This document shows, in pieces, positions 25,582-36,400 of a stretch of DNA of 64,000 nt. The stretch spans positions 1 to 64,000 of the forward strand of contig CAWZYM010000197.1 of NCBI GenBank assembly GCA_963966185.1. The letters are read 5' to 3'. This DNA is from Rhabditoides inermis. Its lineage: Eukaryota > Nematoda > Chromadorea > Rhabditida > Rhabditidae. The position numbers and the translations under genes are program-made. The notes beneath the pieces were generated by a model, which was not told the origin of the DNA, did no database searches, and saw only the letters and a program-made list of their open reading frames with translations. Each line of letters starts with the position of its first letter. Position 1 is the stretch's first letter.

Positions 25582-25873
25582 TTTGAGTTTTTTTTTTTGC
25601 AGAAACGATCAATCGATCGATCGATAGAGAGAGAGAGGGAGAAGAGAGATAGACAGATAGAGAGAGAGAGGGAGACGGAGAGAGAGGGAGGAAGAGAAGG
25701 GAGGAGGGAGGAACGGACAGTCAGTAAGTCCACTCTATCACGCTGATTCGTGTCATAGCCGGATATCGATGATGAAATCAATGATTCCAGAAGGCGCAAG
25801 TTTTGTTATCAAAAACTACTTATAGCAGACCCACGCGCTTCCGAGTCCATCACTCCGTGTCTCCGTGTGCTTC

Positions 25874-28800
25874 AAAAAAAACATTCAACTCACACGAACA
25901 GTTTCGCTCCTGCGACTGTGGGTTGTACATTCACACTCTCCACATAACACAACATTTCCTTGTTCTGCAGGGTTCTATGCGTGTGCGAATGTCTGCCACG
26001 CCGTAATTTCGATCGTACTGGTTTCTAGAAAATTCCACGTTCTCCTTACTCTCTGAGGCACATATCCTATTTTTTTCGGGTTCTCAATATTTTTCTGCGA
26101 TTTGTTACGAATTTTCGAAATTTGTGTTCCTTGAACCCAAATGGGTCAATGACCGTCTCTTCACTGTGGAGAATGGCCGTTTTTTCGGCCATCGGCCGTT
26201 TTTTCGGCCGACGTTGCTTGTGACCGTAAACAATTAAAACACTCATCATTCACATCCGAAATAAGTTGTATGTGTGCTACTAGACGATATTGTGATATAA
26301 TTATAACCTCTCGCTATGGTAGTTGAAATAATTCTGAGCCGTTCGCATTTTTACACGAAAAATGAACTTGTACATCATGGGTGGCCTAGTTTTTGCAATG
26401 AGCATATGACCGCTGACAAGATCAGTCGAGTGAGATGTGAGATGTTGTGAGAGCGCTAGTGTCGCCTAATTACATCCTTTAGCTTTGTAATCCTGTATAC
26501 CTGTTAATTCCTGTTAATTGTTCAGCATCACCAATATCACATACGCATCCATCCACGTGATTTGTGTGTTATTGGAACTCGTTGTGTCAGTAAGCGCTGT
26601 ATTACTGTATTTCACCGTAGCCTTACCGTCATTGTTAATCTAACTAAGACTTTTTCAAACACTTTGAAGAGGGATTTTATATGTAGCCTATGAACATTCT
26701 CCGGACGGAAATCAGGCGTTTAAGTTTTGCGGCCAGGGTCGAATGGAATGGTTAGTGAGCTCGTATAGTAAGCACGGATTCCATCTCCACTCGCCGTTTT
26801 CAATCTTTGCTGCTCGAGGTAGAAACTTAAAGGTAGTGTAGTGTGGAGATCACGGCTCGGCCCGCTGATCGCTCGCCGCTGTCACAGCGAGTGGCACGCG
26901 CCGCATGAGCCCGCGCAGCGCGGCCGCCATTGCGAAGTGCAAAATCAGTGCATGCCGCCTTTGAAGATTCTCACGCGGCGCGGCGCGCATAGGAGCGCGG
27001 CGATGAGCGGGCCGACCCGTGGAGATAGGTGTGACTGCTACCAATATATTTTTGAAGAAGAACTCCGGGGAACGTGCCAGCCGGCGCAAAATGCTGCGCC
27101 CCAGTGACATACTGGCTCATGTATTCGTGGCGAGATAAATTTCACTCATCACTACTGTGTCTCTATCACTGGATCAGTGAATGATAAGCGCGGGAAAGCA
27201 GCGACAGTGAGGGAGAGTGTGCGTGACCAGCGCGGCTTCTTTCATCTTGTGCCAGCTGAACACTCAATCGATTAAAGGAACAGTGGCGACTTATTTTTGA
27301 CTCGGAGTAACATTAAAAATTATAATAACCTGACAGGTTGGCAAAGAAAACAAGTGACGAAAAGCATAACCGACTCGATGGTTTCTCTTCAAGAAGGACG
27401 ACTGTCAGGAACAGAGAGGATCGACCGTCCGCATTATCACAATCTTCAACTGTATACAATATTCTCTTTCGAAAAGTACAACAGTAAAAACGTGTGCTTT
27501 GTTTCGATCTAACTCAACAAAAGCACATACATAATTTTCTCTTGACTAAAATCTTTATATTGCTATCTCCTCTCTCTCTATCTCTCTCTTTCTCTCTCTC
27601 TATCACTCCTTGACTCTCTTTATCTCCCCTCTCTATCACTCGCTCACTCTTTCTTTCTCTCTCCTTTCCCTATCTCTCTCTCTCTCTCACTCTCTCTCTC
27701 TCTTCCCTCTCTCTCACAAGCAAATGGCAACAGGTCACCCCCCACAACTCGCTATGTTACGATCGATTCTTGTAGGCATGCTCCATACCAAGCCCTATAC
27801 AAAATTAAAATTCTCGAAGAGCACCGGAAGTGCCCTAATAATGCACCGGAGGTTTACGTGTATTCTCATGCGCGATAGTTCATTGCGCATGCCATCCCGA
27901 AATGCGGATAGTGAAACACCGGTTCGGCGGCCTAGTGGATAGTGAGTTAATTCGGAAAAAGTGGTGACTAAGGTTCTGACTCCGCCGGTGCAAAATGTTT
28001 CGCCAAATTTGAAAAATTTGCATCATTGTGAATTGCGAGGTGAGCCCGCTTTACGGCCACATTTTGTTTGATAGAACATGAATAAACGAAGACGCTTTGA
28101 TTATCAGATGTTGTCACTCTATGTCAACTGTAATCACTTTTGAAAATGATTCGAGTTTAATGTACGAATCATTTTCAAAAGTTATCAAGTCAGTGATTTC
28201 ATGCCATGTTACGCATTCATCGCGTTGAATGATACTGAAAAGTCACTTTAAAAGCGCTCGAATTCATTTTCTCACACATTTTCATGAAATCTGGCATGGA
28301 CAATCAGATTAAGAATTTAGTTTTGTAGCATATTGTCATTTTGAATTACTTGTAGTGAGTCTCGGAAAACCCTGGAAAAGGGTCGCGGGTGAGCTCTATC
28401 GAAAGATCGCACCTATTCACTGCCGCTCTAACCGTCTGGCGCGAGAGCGGTCTCTTCCTCTCCCGTTACGTTTCCCTGTCTCGTTTTCTTATGCCAGCTT
28501 CAACGTGCGAGAGGGAAAACCTGACTCTCTCCTCGAAACTACGTCTACGACGTTGTGGGATTCAGATAGCAGTGACGCCAATGAGACCCGGAGGATTTGA
28601 AGATACCCAATGATGGTCAAGATTGTTTCCGAGGCAACTGCAAAAAAATCGTTCCTTAGTTGATAAAACTACGGATTTTTTCTCGATTTTGTGCAAGGCC
28701 CTGTTTCTCTTTTTCATCTAAATCTCTTCTGCACTTCGCCGTAAAGCGTGTAGCGCGCGCTCTCTCACCAAAAAAACAAACAAATAATCAGTGATATCTG

Positions 28801-29464
28801 GTGATAAAGAAAGAATCAAGGAATTCTGTAAACGCAGCTGGCTGCAGTTTGCTCGAAAGTAGCACATAGTTACGAACGGCTATGATAGCACTTTTGACAA
28901 AGGATTTGTAGGCAGAAACACGGAATAGCAGGTTTGCGCTAACGATCCCATATATAACAGGGGTGATCTATACATCAACCGATAGATAATTTCGTTCTCT
29001 ATCTTTTTATCACTTTCACTTTTTATCATTTTTACATCGCTAGTAATTCGCCTATGTTCACACAATGCGCCACTAATAGTGCAGCGGTTTTCGCAAAGAT
29101 AATTGCAGTCTTTAGCTAATTCCGCGAACCACATTCCAATTGAAAAATACGCGAAACTACGCAATCACTTTTTATAAGAAGGAGCACTATACGGTACATC
29201 GTACAACTATTCCATCATTTGGCGGTTGTGTTTTGAGTGATACCGTTGTATGTGGTTTTGAATAGAATGCTAATAGTATGTATTTTTCAAATGTAGTCTT
29301 CTTTTCTCAAACCTGATCTACGAACTCTCATGCAATCTACTTTTTGCAAACCTCACACCCTACCAGTAACCATCACACAAGTAACCATCACACACTTGTG
29401 ACAAGTGCTTGTCGGACAGGTCAGGGTGGCAAGGGCAAGGGTGTGTAGAGAAGAGAGGGGGGGA
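25874..29464. other. Region with no recognised gene
   Basis: Between the 5S array and the first retrotransposon I see no convincing gene. Contents: a doubled GGCCGTTTTTTCGGCC motif (26,172-26,209); a GC- and CpG-rich block (26,840-27,110) with overlapping open frames on both strands that match nothing I know; a CT-rich stretch (27,565-27,720); a perfect inverted repeat (28,136-28,182); and AT-rich DNA. Short open frames at 28,355-28,613 and 28,880-29,164 lack recognisable domains or flanking splice signals. Confidence 0.6.
28136..28182. repeat. Perfect 18-bp inverted repeat (hairpin)
   Basis: ACTTTTGAAAATGATTCG (28,136-28,153) is exactly complementary to CGAATCATTTTCAAAAGT (28,165-28,182), with an 11-bp loop. 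It could be a MITE relic or an extruding hairpin; no gene is nearby. Confidence 0.8.
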
Positions 29465-32100
29465 TAATAATAATAAGTTTATTACCGTGTACATTTGGAG
29501 AAACAGTTCAATACAGCAAAATGAGCAATGGCATACGGTATGAGAGAGAAAAAAAAAGTGTAAAATGATACAGAAAGCATCGAAAGTTGACTACAGTCTA
29601 CGAATCTTCGAAACTGGCAACAAATGGGGATTACTTTCTAGGAAGGATTTCACAGTTTCATGTTTTGCAGACATTACTATGGAAGGGGGGAGTGAGTTCC
29701 AAAGCCTATAAATCCTGTTGAAAAATGCACTGCTCTTAAGGGCTGTATCAAAACACGGAACCACGCGCCACCCATGAGAAGTGCGAGAACGAGTTGGTAC
29801 AAAGTTGAAAAGACCATGATAGTCAAGGTATGTAGAGTTTGTGGTCACTTTATGCATGTATGCCACATCATTCAGAATGCGCCGTTGCTCTAATGTTTGT
29901 AAGCCGAGAAGTTGTAATCGTTGGGGATAGGTGAGTGAGAACAAACCAGCGCGGCGACATATTCGGCGCGTATAGTATCGCTGCACAGATTCTATCGCAT
30001 TCACCGATCCCACATCCTGAGGGTTCCACAGCTCAGTGCAGTACTCCAATTTACATCGGAAATAGGTAGTGTAGGCAACAACCAAGACATGTAAATTTCT
30101 CGTTTGATAAACCCTCAGAAAATCATTGATTGAGTTGAGCGTATTTTGAATGATGAGGTCATAGTGAGAGTCAAATACCAGAGAAGTGCTCATAGTTATG
30201 CCCAAATCCCGGACTGAGTTAGCAGGTGCGAGAGTGGTGCCGCCTGCTGTATACTCAAATCGGGGATTTCGGCGACCAATGTGCAAAATTTGTGTCTTTT
30301 CAGTGGAAATTTGTAATCCCCATTGATGAGACCAATCAGTAATTGTGTCAATGGCACATTGAAACTTGGATTTGGCAGAAAGATCGTCTTTATCAAATGC
30401 GAAAGAAACTTTCAAATCATCTGCATATAACTCACACGAAACATAATCAGGCAAATGCGCTATGATGTCATTGATATACACATTGAACAATATTGGGCCC
30501 AGGCACGACCCTTGCGGCACGCCGCAATTGACGAGTCTTGGTGCGGAAAGTTCCTCTCCAACCATCACCTGTTGGCAACGGTCGGACAGGAAGCTACGAA
30601 TCCACCCCAATACATTTCCTCTTACACCGAGCGAATGCAACTTATTAAATAAAAGAGAATGGTTTATAGTGTCGAAAGCTTTCTTAAAATCGATGTATAT
30701 GCAATCAATCACAAAACCGTTAGAAACATGTTTCAACCAATGACTATAGCACTGAATGAGTTGAGCGCCTGTCGAACGATTCTTGCGAAAACCAAACTGC
30801 TTAGATGAGATAAGGTTATTTGATTCGAGGAATGAAGTCAATTGTTTAACAAAAATGCGTTCAAGGACTTTGGCAACACTGCTGGTAAGACTAATAGGGC
30901 GGTAATTGGAGATGTTATCACGAGATCCCTTTTTGAACAATGGCTTGATATACGCCAGTCTCCAGATTCGGGGGACTGCGCAGACCGATGTGGACATTGA
31001 AAAAAGAATCGAAAGTGGGACACTAATAGTATTTACCGTGTTCTTCAGAAAAGTGTGAGTGATGCCATCGGGACTGGTATTAGTTTTTGATGCTAATCGT
31101 TGAATGGTTTTATGTATTTCTGCATATGATATTTGAATGGACGTGAGTTGATGTGTGTGTTGCGGGAGCACGGCACCTGTCGGAGGGGCACCCTGAGGCG
31201 AGAATATCGCATCAAAATGCTCACCGAAAAGCTCCGCCTTCTCCCGTGACTCATGCACCAAAACACCATTTCGAGAGAGAGACGCGATGCCATCCGCGGG
31301 GAAGAGCCTAGCGCGCACATCTCGAAAGAGCGCCCGCTTGTTCCCTCCCGCGATCAGCCGCGCTTCCCTCTTACAATGCCATGAAAATAACGCTTTGCGT
31401 AATTTGCGCTGAGCTTTATCAGATTTTCTAGACTCGGGATGTAGGATCGAATATCGCAATGCTTGTTTTCTTAATTTCTCGACATGTTTTGGCGGGTTAG
31501 TTGCTCTACGCGGGGGAAGGAGAGGGATGAAGTTAGTAATAAGAAGTTTCATTCGCTCGGTAAAAAGAAGTGTAGCCTGTTCTAATGTCAAACCAATGAA
31601 ATCATATGTCCAGTCAGTGCACGCAATTGCCTTGTTTATCTCATCCCATTTCGCTCTCCGATATGCCAGGCGGGGCGTCTCTCTCACTGCTTCACCCACT
31701 CCGAGTCGCAACCGAAACTCAACTGGTAAATGATCACAGAGAGAGAAACGCGGCAGCACACTGACATTTTGAAAAAGCGATATGGAATCGGTGAGTACGA
31801 TATCGAGAGTATGAGCCCTTTGCTCGACTCGCCTCACCATAGTAGCATGGCGTACCAGCTGACACAGTGAGTGGAGTGAGGCAAAGGCTGCCAAAGAGCG
31901 ATCAAATGCCTCGGCGGCCTGGAATGAATTCCAGTCCACCGAGGGCGCATTGAAATCTCCCTGGATGATATGGAAATGACTATCAGGTAGCAAAAGGTTT
32001 TCAAGTTCGGATATGAGAATAGCGCCGGTAGATTTGATTTGCGAAGTTTTTTTTTGCGGATGGGAAACTGCGCTACTGGCAGGAATGGTAAAGTATTACT
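29465..32100 (-). mobile_element. Non-LTR retrotransposon, Jockey/CR1-like, 5'-truncated
   Basis: Read on the - strand, this has an open frame with the end of an endonuclease domain and a full reverse transcriptase, a 3' UTR of about 110 bp, and a 3' end of TTATTATTATTAT repeats (29,465-29,481). A simple-repeat tail in place of long poly-A is usual for CR1-type elements. ORF1 and most of the endonuclease are missing, as expected from incomplete target-primed reverse transcription. No clear target-site duplication was found. Confidence 0.85.
29591..31993 (-). CDS. Endonuclease/reverse transcriptase of non-LTR retrotransposon (partial ORF2)
   Basis: About 800 codons without a stop. The frame stays open a further 100 bp, to 32,095, so no true start is present. 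Near the N-terminus, IIQGDFN is the DFN block of an apurinic-type endonuclease; the catalytic residues before it are absent. The reverse transcriptase blocks follow in order: YRPISLTSSVAKVLERIF, FGFRKNRST, DFKKAFDTINH, GVPQGSCLGPILFNVYIND and the catalytic LYADD. The C-terminal part (RRICRRAG, LGLQTLEQRR) is typical of Jockey/CR1 proteins. The intact reading frame suggests recent insertion, but without a 5' end this copy cannot be autonomous. Confidence 0.88.
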   Translation of the reverse strand: MLPDSHFHIIQGDFNAPSVDWNSFQAAEAFDRSLAAFASLHSLCQLVRHATMVRRVEQRAHTLDIVLTDSISLFQNVSVLPRFSLCDHLPVEFRLRLGVGEAVRETPRLAYRRAKWDEINKAIACTDWTYDFIGLTLEQATLLFTERMKLLITNFIPLLPPRRATNPPKHVEKLRKQALRYSILHPESRKSDKAQRKLRKALFSWHCKREARLIAGGNKRALFRDVRARLFPADGIASLSRNGVLVHESREKAELFGEHFDAIFSPQGAPPTGAVLPQHTHQLTSIQISYAEIHKTIQRLASKTNTSPDGITHTFLKNTVNTISVPLSILFSMSTSVCAVPRIWRLAYIKPLFKKGSRDNISNYRPISLTSSVAKVLERIFVKQLTSFLESNNLISSKQFGFRKNRSTGAQLIQCYSHWLKHVSNGFVIDCIYIDFKKAFDTINHSLLFNKLHSLGVRGNVLGWIRSFLSDRCQQVMVGEELSAPRLVNCGVPQGSCLGPILFNVYINDIIAHLPDYVSCELYADDLKVSFAFDKDDLSAKSKFQCAIDTITDWSHQWGLQISTEKTQILHIGRRNPRFEYTAGGTTLAPANSVRDLGITMSTSLVFDSHYDLIIQNTLNSINDFLRVYQTRNLHVLVVAYTTYFRCKLEYCTELWNPQDVGSVNAIESVQRYYTRRICRRAGLFSLTYPQRLQLLGLQTLEQRRILNDVAYMHKVTTNSTYLDYHGLFNFVPTRSRTSHGWRVVPCFDTALKSSAFFNRIYRLWNSLPPSIVMSAKHETVKSFLESNPHLLPVSKIRRL

Positions 32101-33205
32101 GTAAAAGTATTACAATTGTTTAATTAACTTGCTATATTTTACTGCTCGTTCCATAATAAGTACCGTTCGTGTTTTTTTGCGGATTGAATCACGCGAAACA
32201 TGATATAGAGTTGGAGTGAGTGTATGTGAGTATTGGAAGGGATTTGGATTTAGATTCGCATGGTGAAACGATGAGCGCGAGAGGCGAGGTCGTATCGATC
32301 CACATGAGGGTCGCAACATGTCGACAATACTGCCAACCCCTGTTGATTATTGTGAACACATGGATTGGAATGGGAATTCGTTATGTACTCCGAGGAAAAG
32401 TAGTTATGTATGTATGTTTCGCGAGAAAACAAATTCGCGCCTCGTGTTGGTGCGGTGATTTGTACATATGGGTCGCTCATTCGTTCACATAAAATTACTG
32501 TTCTCCAGTTATTTGTGATCGATTCGCACTAGAAGTTTTTTGTCACCATTTATTGACTCATCGCGCAGTGACCAATTATTTTCGGTTTGACACTTGTTAA
32601 GTTGTTATGACATACACTCATACACGCAAAACGAACATTGTACAGCTAACGGTTTGGAACTGTTCGCATTCGATTCGATTTGCGGGGCTTCACTTTCTCC
32701 AGACACTTTTGGCTTTACAGCATATATGCGGAAAGAGAATCCTAACATTTGTCTTTCTATTCGATACAGTACGCGGAATGATCCATTCTCGAACGAGCCT
32801 TACGGGCCGCCGTCTAATTATATCGAACTTCTTGAACCCATTTGCGTACTTGTTTTCCTTTCAGTCGATCCATTTGTCACCATCATTTTGCAGAACTTAA
32901 AAAAAAACACGATTCTTGGTTTCTTGCTAATCTGCGATCATTTGTATTTTTGAGTAAGTACGTGTGAGATACGTCATCTGGCCGATCTCGCGGGTCCGAT
33001 TTGTCGCCGCACGAAACATTTTTCCGACCCGGAAAAAGGTCTTCACTTATTATTATTACTATGCAAAATCAGAATTTGAAATATGCGGAAGAGGTAGAGG
33101 TGTTCGATATTGATTGATTCAAAACGCGCAATTTGTTTTTTTTTTCTGAATTGTTTGTCCGGGAAAATTGTAAAGTTGTGAAGAACCTGGAAGGTTTTTT
33201 TGTTT
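32101..33205. other. Upstream region of the ET-module gene, nothing recognised
   Basis: AT-rich DNA between the retrotransposon and the ET-module gene. Open frames of 90-119 codons at 32,220-32,953 overlap each other in different frames and show no domain, so I treat them as chance. It presumably holds the promoter of the downstream gene; no core element can be assigned. Confidence 0.5.
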
Positions 33206-33225
33206 TTTTATTTATTTATTTTCAG
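33206..33225 (+). promoter_or_regulatory. Likely spliced-leader trans-splice acceptor
   Basis: T-rich sequence ending in TTTTCAG at 33,219-33,225, the nematode splice-acceptor consensus, only 2 nt before the ATG at 33,228. No upstream coding exon is apparent, so an SL trans-splice site is the simplest reading. A cis acceptor from a 5' UTR exon is the alternative. Confidence 0.5.
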
Positions 33226-33227
33226 TC

Positions 33228-33372
33228 ATGCCGTCTCATTCACACGGAATCTTCGTATTCCTACCCATTATATTCTCATTTCTGTCAACGTCCACTGCCC
33301 TGTTGTGCTTCGAGTGTCACGCTAACTCCACGGAAGAGGGAGAGTGAGGAGAGAGAGAGGGAGAGGGAGAGA

Positions 33373-33416
<44 letters not shown>

Positions 33417-36400
33417 CTCATTCCAGATACTGCGATATCGACTCGGTCTGCAGTGGCGCTGCGTGTGTGTGGAGTAAGTGATCACAGATGTTTAAGACAA
33501 TTTATCAAAATAGCGAGACACATTCATAATGACAAGGTGTTATCAATGTCGACTTTTATAGAGAGTTTCAATGAAAATGAATGGTGAATGATGAAACTTT
33601 CAGTGTCTTCAAATTTGCATTTTCATTGAAACTCTCAATGATTGTCGACATTGATAGGGGAGATGCTGGTGATCTTCCATATCCACATATGGACACATGT
33701 TGAGCTCTGTCGTCGGATGGTTCGTGGTGGGCCGGCTGTTCGGACGCGTCGAGCGGGGACCAGCTGGAGTGTCGAGACAGCGAGGGGGGAGGGGCAACGA
33801 CGAGGACAGAGTGGGTTATTAAAGGCACAGGGGCGTTTGGAAGTTTAGAATTACCAAAGTTCATCGAAATTCTCTATAGAGAGCTTGGCAAAACTGATTG
33901 CACGTAGCGCGTGTCGTCAAGCTACTCTCTGCAGTAGAGCGGACGTTCGAGAATCACCAGCTAACCCATAACTAGTTCATCTAAACCCAAGGAGCACTAC
34001 ATTGAACCCAAACCCAGTTCTCAGACACACAAAGGTATCATGGTAGAAACGAGAGAGACTCTATCCCGAGAAGGGGAGAGCCACCACCCATGGGCGCGTC
34101 CTATGTAGGGACTGTCTTATCTCTCGGCAACCGGCTCTTCTCGGATGCTCGAGAGATAGGATGGCATGGTTCGTGAACCGTGAGCGTAACCACAACACTA
34201 CAACGACATGTGCTGTCGAACTCTGATCGACGAGATGCGCACACAGCTCAACTTTCCGAAAAGCATTTTGGCGCGAAGATCAAATTCGCCTTACCAAGAT
34301 ACCAAGCTTGGAACGTGCATAACGTGTCCACACGGGTTGTTCCACTCTCAATAACAATTGACTATAACATTTATCTGCATAGATAGGTACAGGATAAAAA
34401 GTTACGCCAAACATACGCGTTAGTCCGCCACACGCGTCCGCCACACCTATCACCTATCACACTCTTCTCTCGCCCTCCGGGCTCGCCTCTATTGCTCGGT
34501 CTCTGACCCCGCCTCCTGCGCAGTCACTCGCGCATTACATATCAGCTACACATATACATGACATGCACATGTTGGTAGCGTGTAGGTAACGCGGAAACGC
34601 CGTTCTTTCGCGTTTTCTTTGATTGTTTCGTGTTTCTATGAGTCAAGCAATGAAACAAAGTCAAAAACTAAGCGCTCCTGTGCCTTTAAAGGTGTGGTTA
34701 GTCTCTTCGAAACAGCCCCTTCGAAACGCCTTCGAAACACACTGTTTGGTCGTGTTTCGAAGGTGTTTCGAAGTCAGTATCGAAGGGAGTTTCCAAGAGA
34801 CTGATCGCTACTTAAGTAGCGGTCAATTTTCAAAACTCTCTTTGATAGACCAAACAGTGTGTTTCAAAAACGTTTTGAAGGGGCTGTTTCCAAGAGACGG
34901 ACCACAACTTTTTACGTTGCGTTAAGGTGTGGTCAGTCTGTTTGAAGCAGTCCCTTCAAAACTTCTTCGCAATAGGTCGTGTTTCGACGGCGTTTCGAAA
35001 TCAGTATCGAAAGAAGTTTCGAAGAGACTGACCGTTACTTTACAGAAACACACGACACTCTACTACATACACAGCTTCGTGTATCAAATAAGAATGTCAC
35101 GTGAAAGAATGTCAAAATAAAAGAACTTTTCATAGTTTTTTTTTTAATAATATTTTTTTAATAGTTGTTTTTTTTAATAATAAGTTAAATCATAGTTGAA
35201 AAAATCGATGGACATTTTTTCACGTGGCAGTCGTTTTCACGTGGCAGACGAAATGTGGTGTGGTGTGTTTTTTCACGCAATTCCAGTCTAGAACACGAAC
35301 ACGAGTCGAAACTGGTTTCGTGTATCCACACTTTGCTTTTTGAATAAATCTGTAGAACATGCATAATAAGAAAATTAGTACAACAAACTTTTTTGCCTTT
35401 ATCTAGGCTGAACCCCGCAGATGGAATCGGTCCAATAAGCTCTGCTGATGGCGTGTACATTCATGATGAAAGTGAGAAGGCAGAAGCTTTTTCAGAATAT
35501 TTTGACTCTGTGTATTCTAATCTACCCATCCCGTCTGGTGCGCCACTCACTGATTCTTCCCATTCAATCAATCAATTTCACATTACCCACATTCTCATTG
35601 CCAAAACAATACGCTCACTCGCGCCAAAAATCAATACGTCACCAAATGGGATAACGCACATTTTCTTGAAGCACACTATAGACTCTGTTGTCACTCCAAT
35701 CTTTCTCCTCTTCCAGCAGTCTCTTTCCGCATGTGTCGTTCCTCCTATATGGAGAATAGGGTATGTGAGACCCATCCACAAGGGTGGGTCCCAGAGTGAG
35801 GTAGTCAACTACTGTCCCATTGCTCTCACTGCCACACTTTCTAAACTGCTGGATAAGATTTGCGCGGCGCAGATGACAGAGCACTTTGAGAAACACTGCC
35901 TTCTCACCTCTCGCCAATTTGGTTTCCGCGCGGGCCGATCCACATGCGCACAGCTCGTCGAGTGTCATGCCCAATGGTCGCGTGATCTCACCGACGGTCA
36001 AGTAGTCGACTGCCTTTATGTAGATTACAAGAAGGCGTTTGAATGCATAAATCATTCCATGTTGTTCAAGAAGCTCCACTCACTTGGTGTTCGCGGCAGT
36101 GCACTCGCGTGGATCAAATCTTTTCTTTGCGATAGAACAACGCGTGTACTTGTCAGTCAGTGTCTATCCTCCCCACGCACTGTGAATTGCGGTGTTCCAC
36201 AGGGGAGCTGTCTCGGGCCTCTTCTTTTCAATGTATTCATTAACAACATTGTCGACTGTTTGCCTGACTATGTTCGCTGCGCATTGTATGCTGACGATTT
36301 GAAAGTGTCTTACGCGTTCAGTCCCCTCGATCTCACCGCACGCACTATGTTTCAGCGAGCAGTCGACTGTGTTTCTGAGTGGTCGATTGAGTGGGGTCTC

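Larger units (their letters stand above)
1..25873 (+). repeat. Tandem 5S rDNA array, 46 gene copies
   Basis: Head-to-tail units of about 561 bp fill the left 25.9 kb. Each has a 119-nt 5S rRNA gene and a spacer of about 442 bp. Spacer order: a run of 9-14 T after TTTTGAG (Pol III terminator), GCAGAAACGATCAATCGATC, a GA-rich tract of about 110 bp, then about 250 bp of mixed sequence. The spacer ends with the 14-bp palindrome TCAAGAATTCTTGA, 31-44 bp before each gene. Copies 5-46 are almost identical apart from T-run and GA-tract length. The last unit breaks off inside the spacer at about 25,858, where CTCCGTGT is duplicated before unique DNA begins. The array probably continues left of the window. 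No SL1 spliced-leader sequence was found in the unit on either strand. Confidence 0.95.

Noticed and set aside
497..25799. Dozens of repeated open frames of 60-161 codons on both strands of the 5S array
   Set aside because: They recur once per 561-bp unit, run through the 5S gene and the GA tract, and change frame whenever the T-run changes length. They are by-products of the repeat, not proteins.
1..25873. CRISPR-like array or protein satellite
   Set aside because: The unit is 561 bp and contains a complete 5S rRNA gene; there is no short repeat/unique spacer structure, and the DNA is eukaryotic.
26841..27110. Overlapping + and - open frames in a GC-rich block
   Set aside because: No domain, no splice signals and opposite-strand overlap; explained by high GC and few stops.
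27610..27942. 110-codon + frame rich in Ser and Leu
   Set aside because: It is the translation of a CT microsatellite with a short unrelated tail.
27926..27990. tRNA-like stretch (GGCGGCCTAGTGGATAGTG ... GGTTCTGACTCC)
   Set aside because: The box B is imperfect and no stems form. Too weak to list as a feature, though it may be a distant relative of the 40,901 element.
32220..32953. Open frames of 90-119 codons upstream of the ET-module gene
   Set aside because: Three different frames overlap, with no signal peptide or motif and no flanking splice sites.
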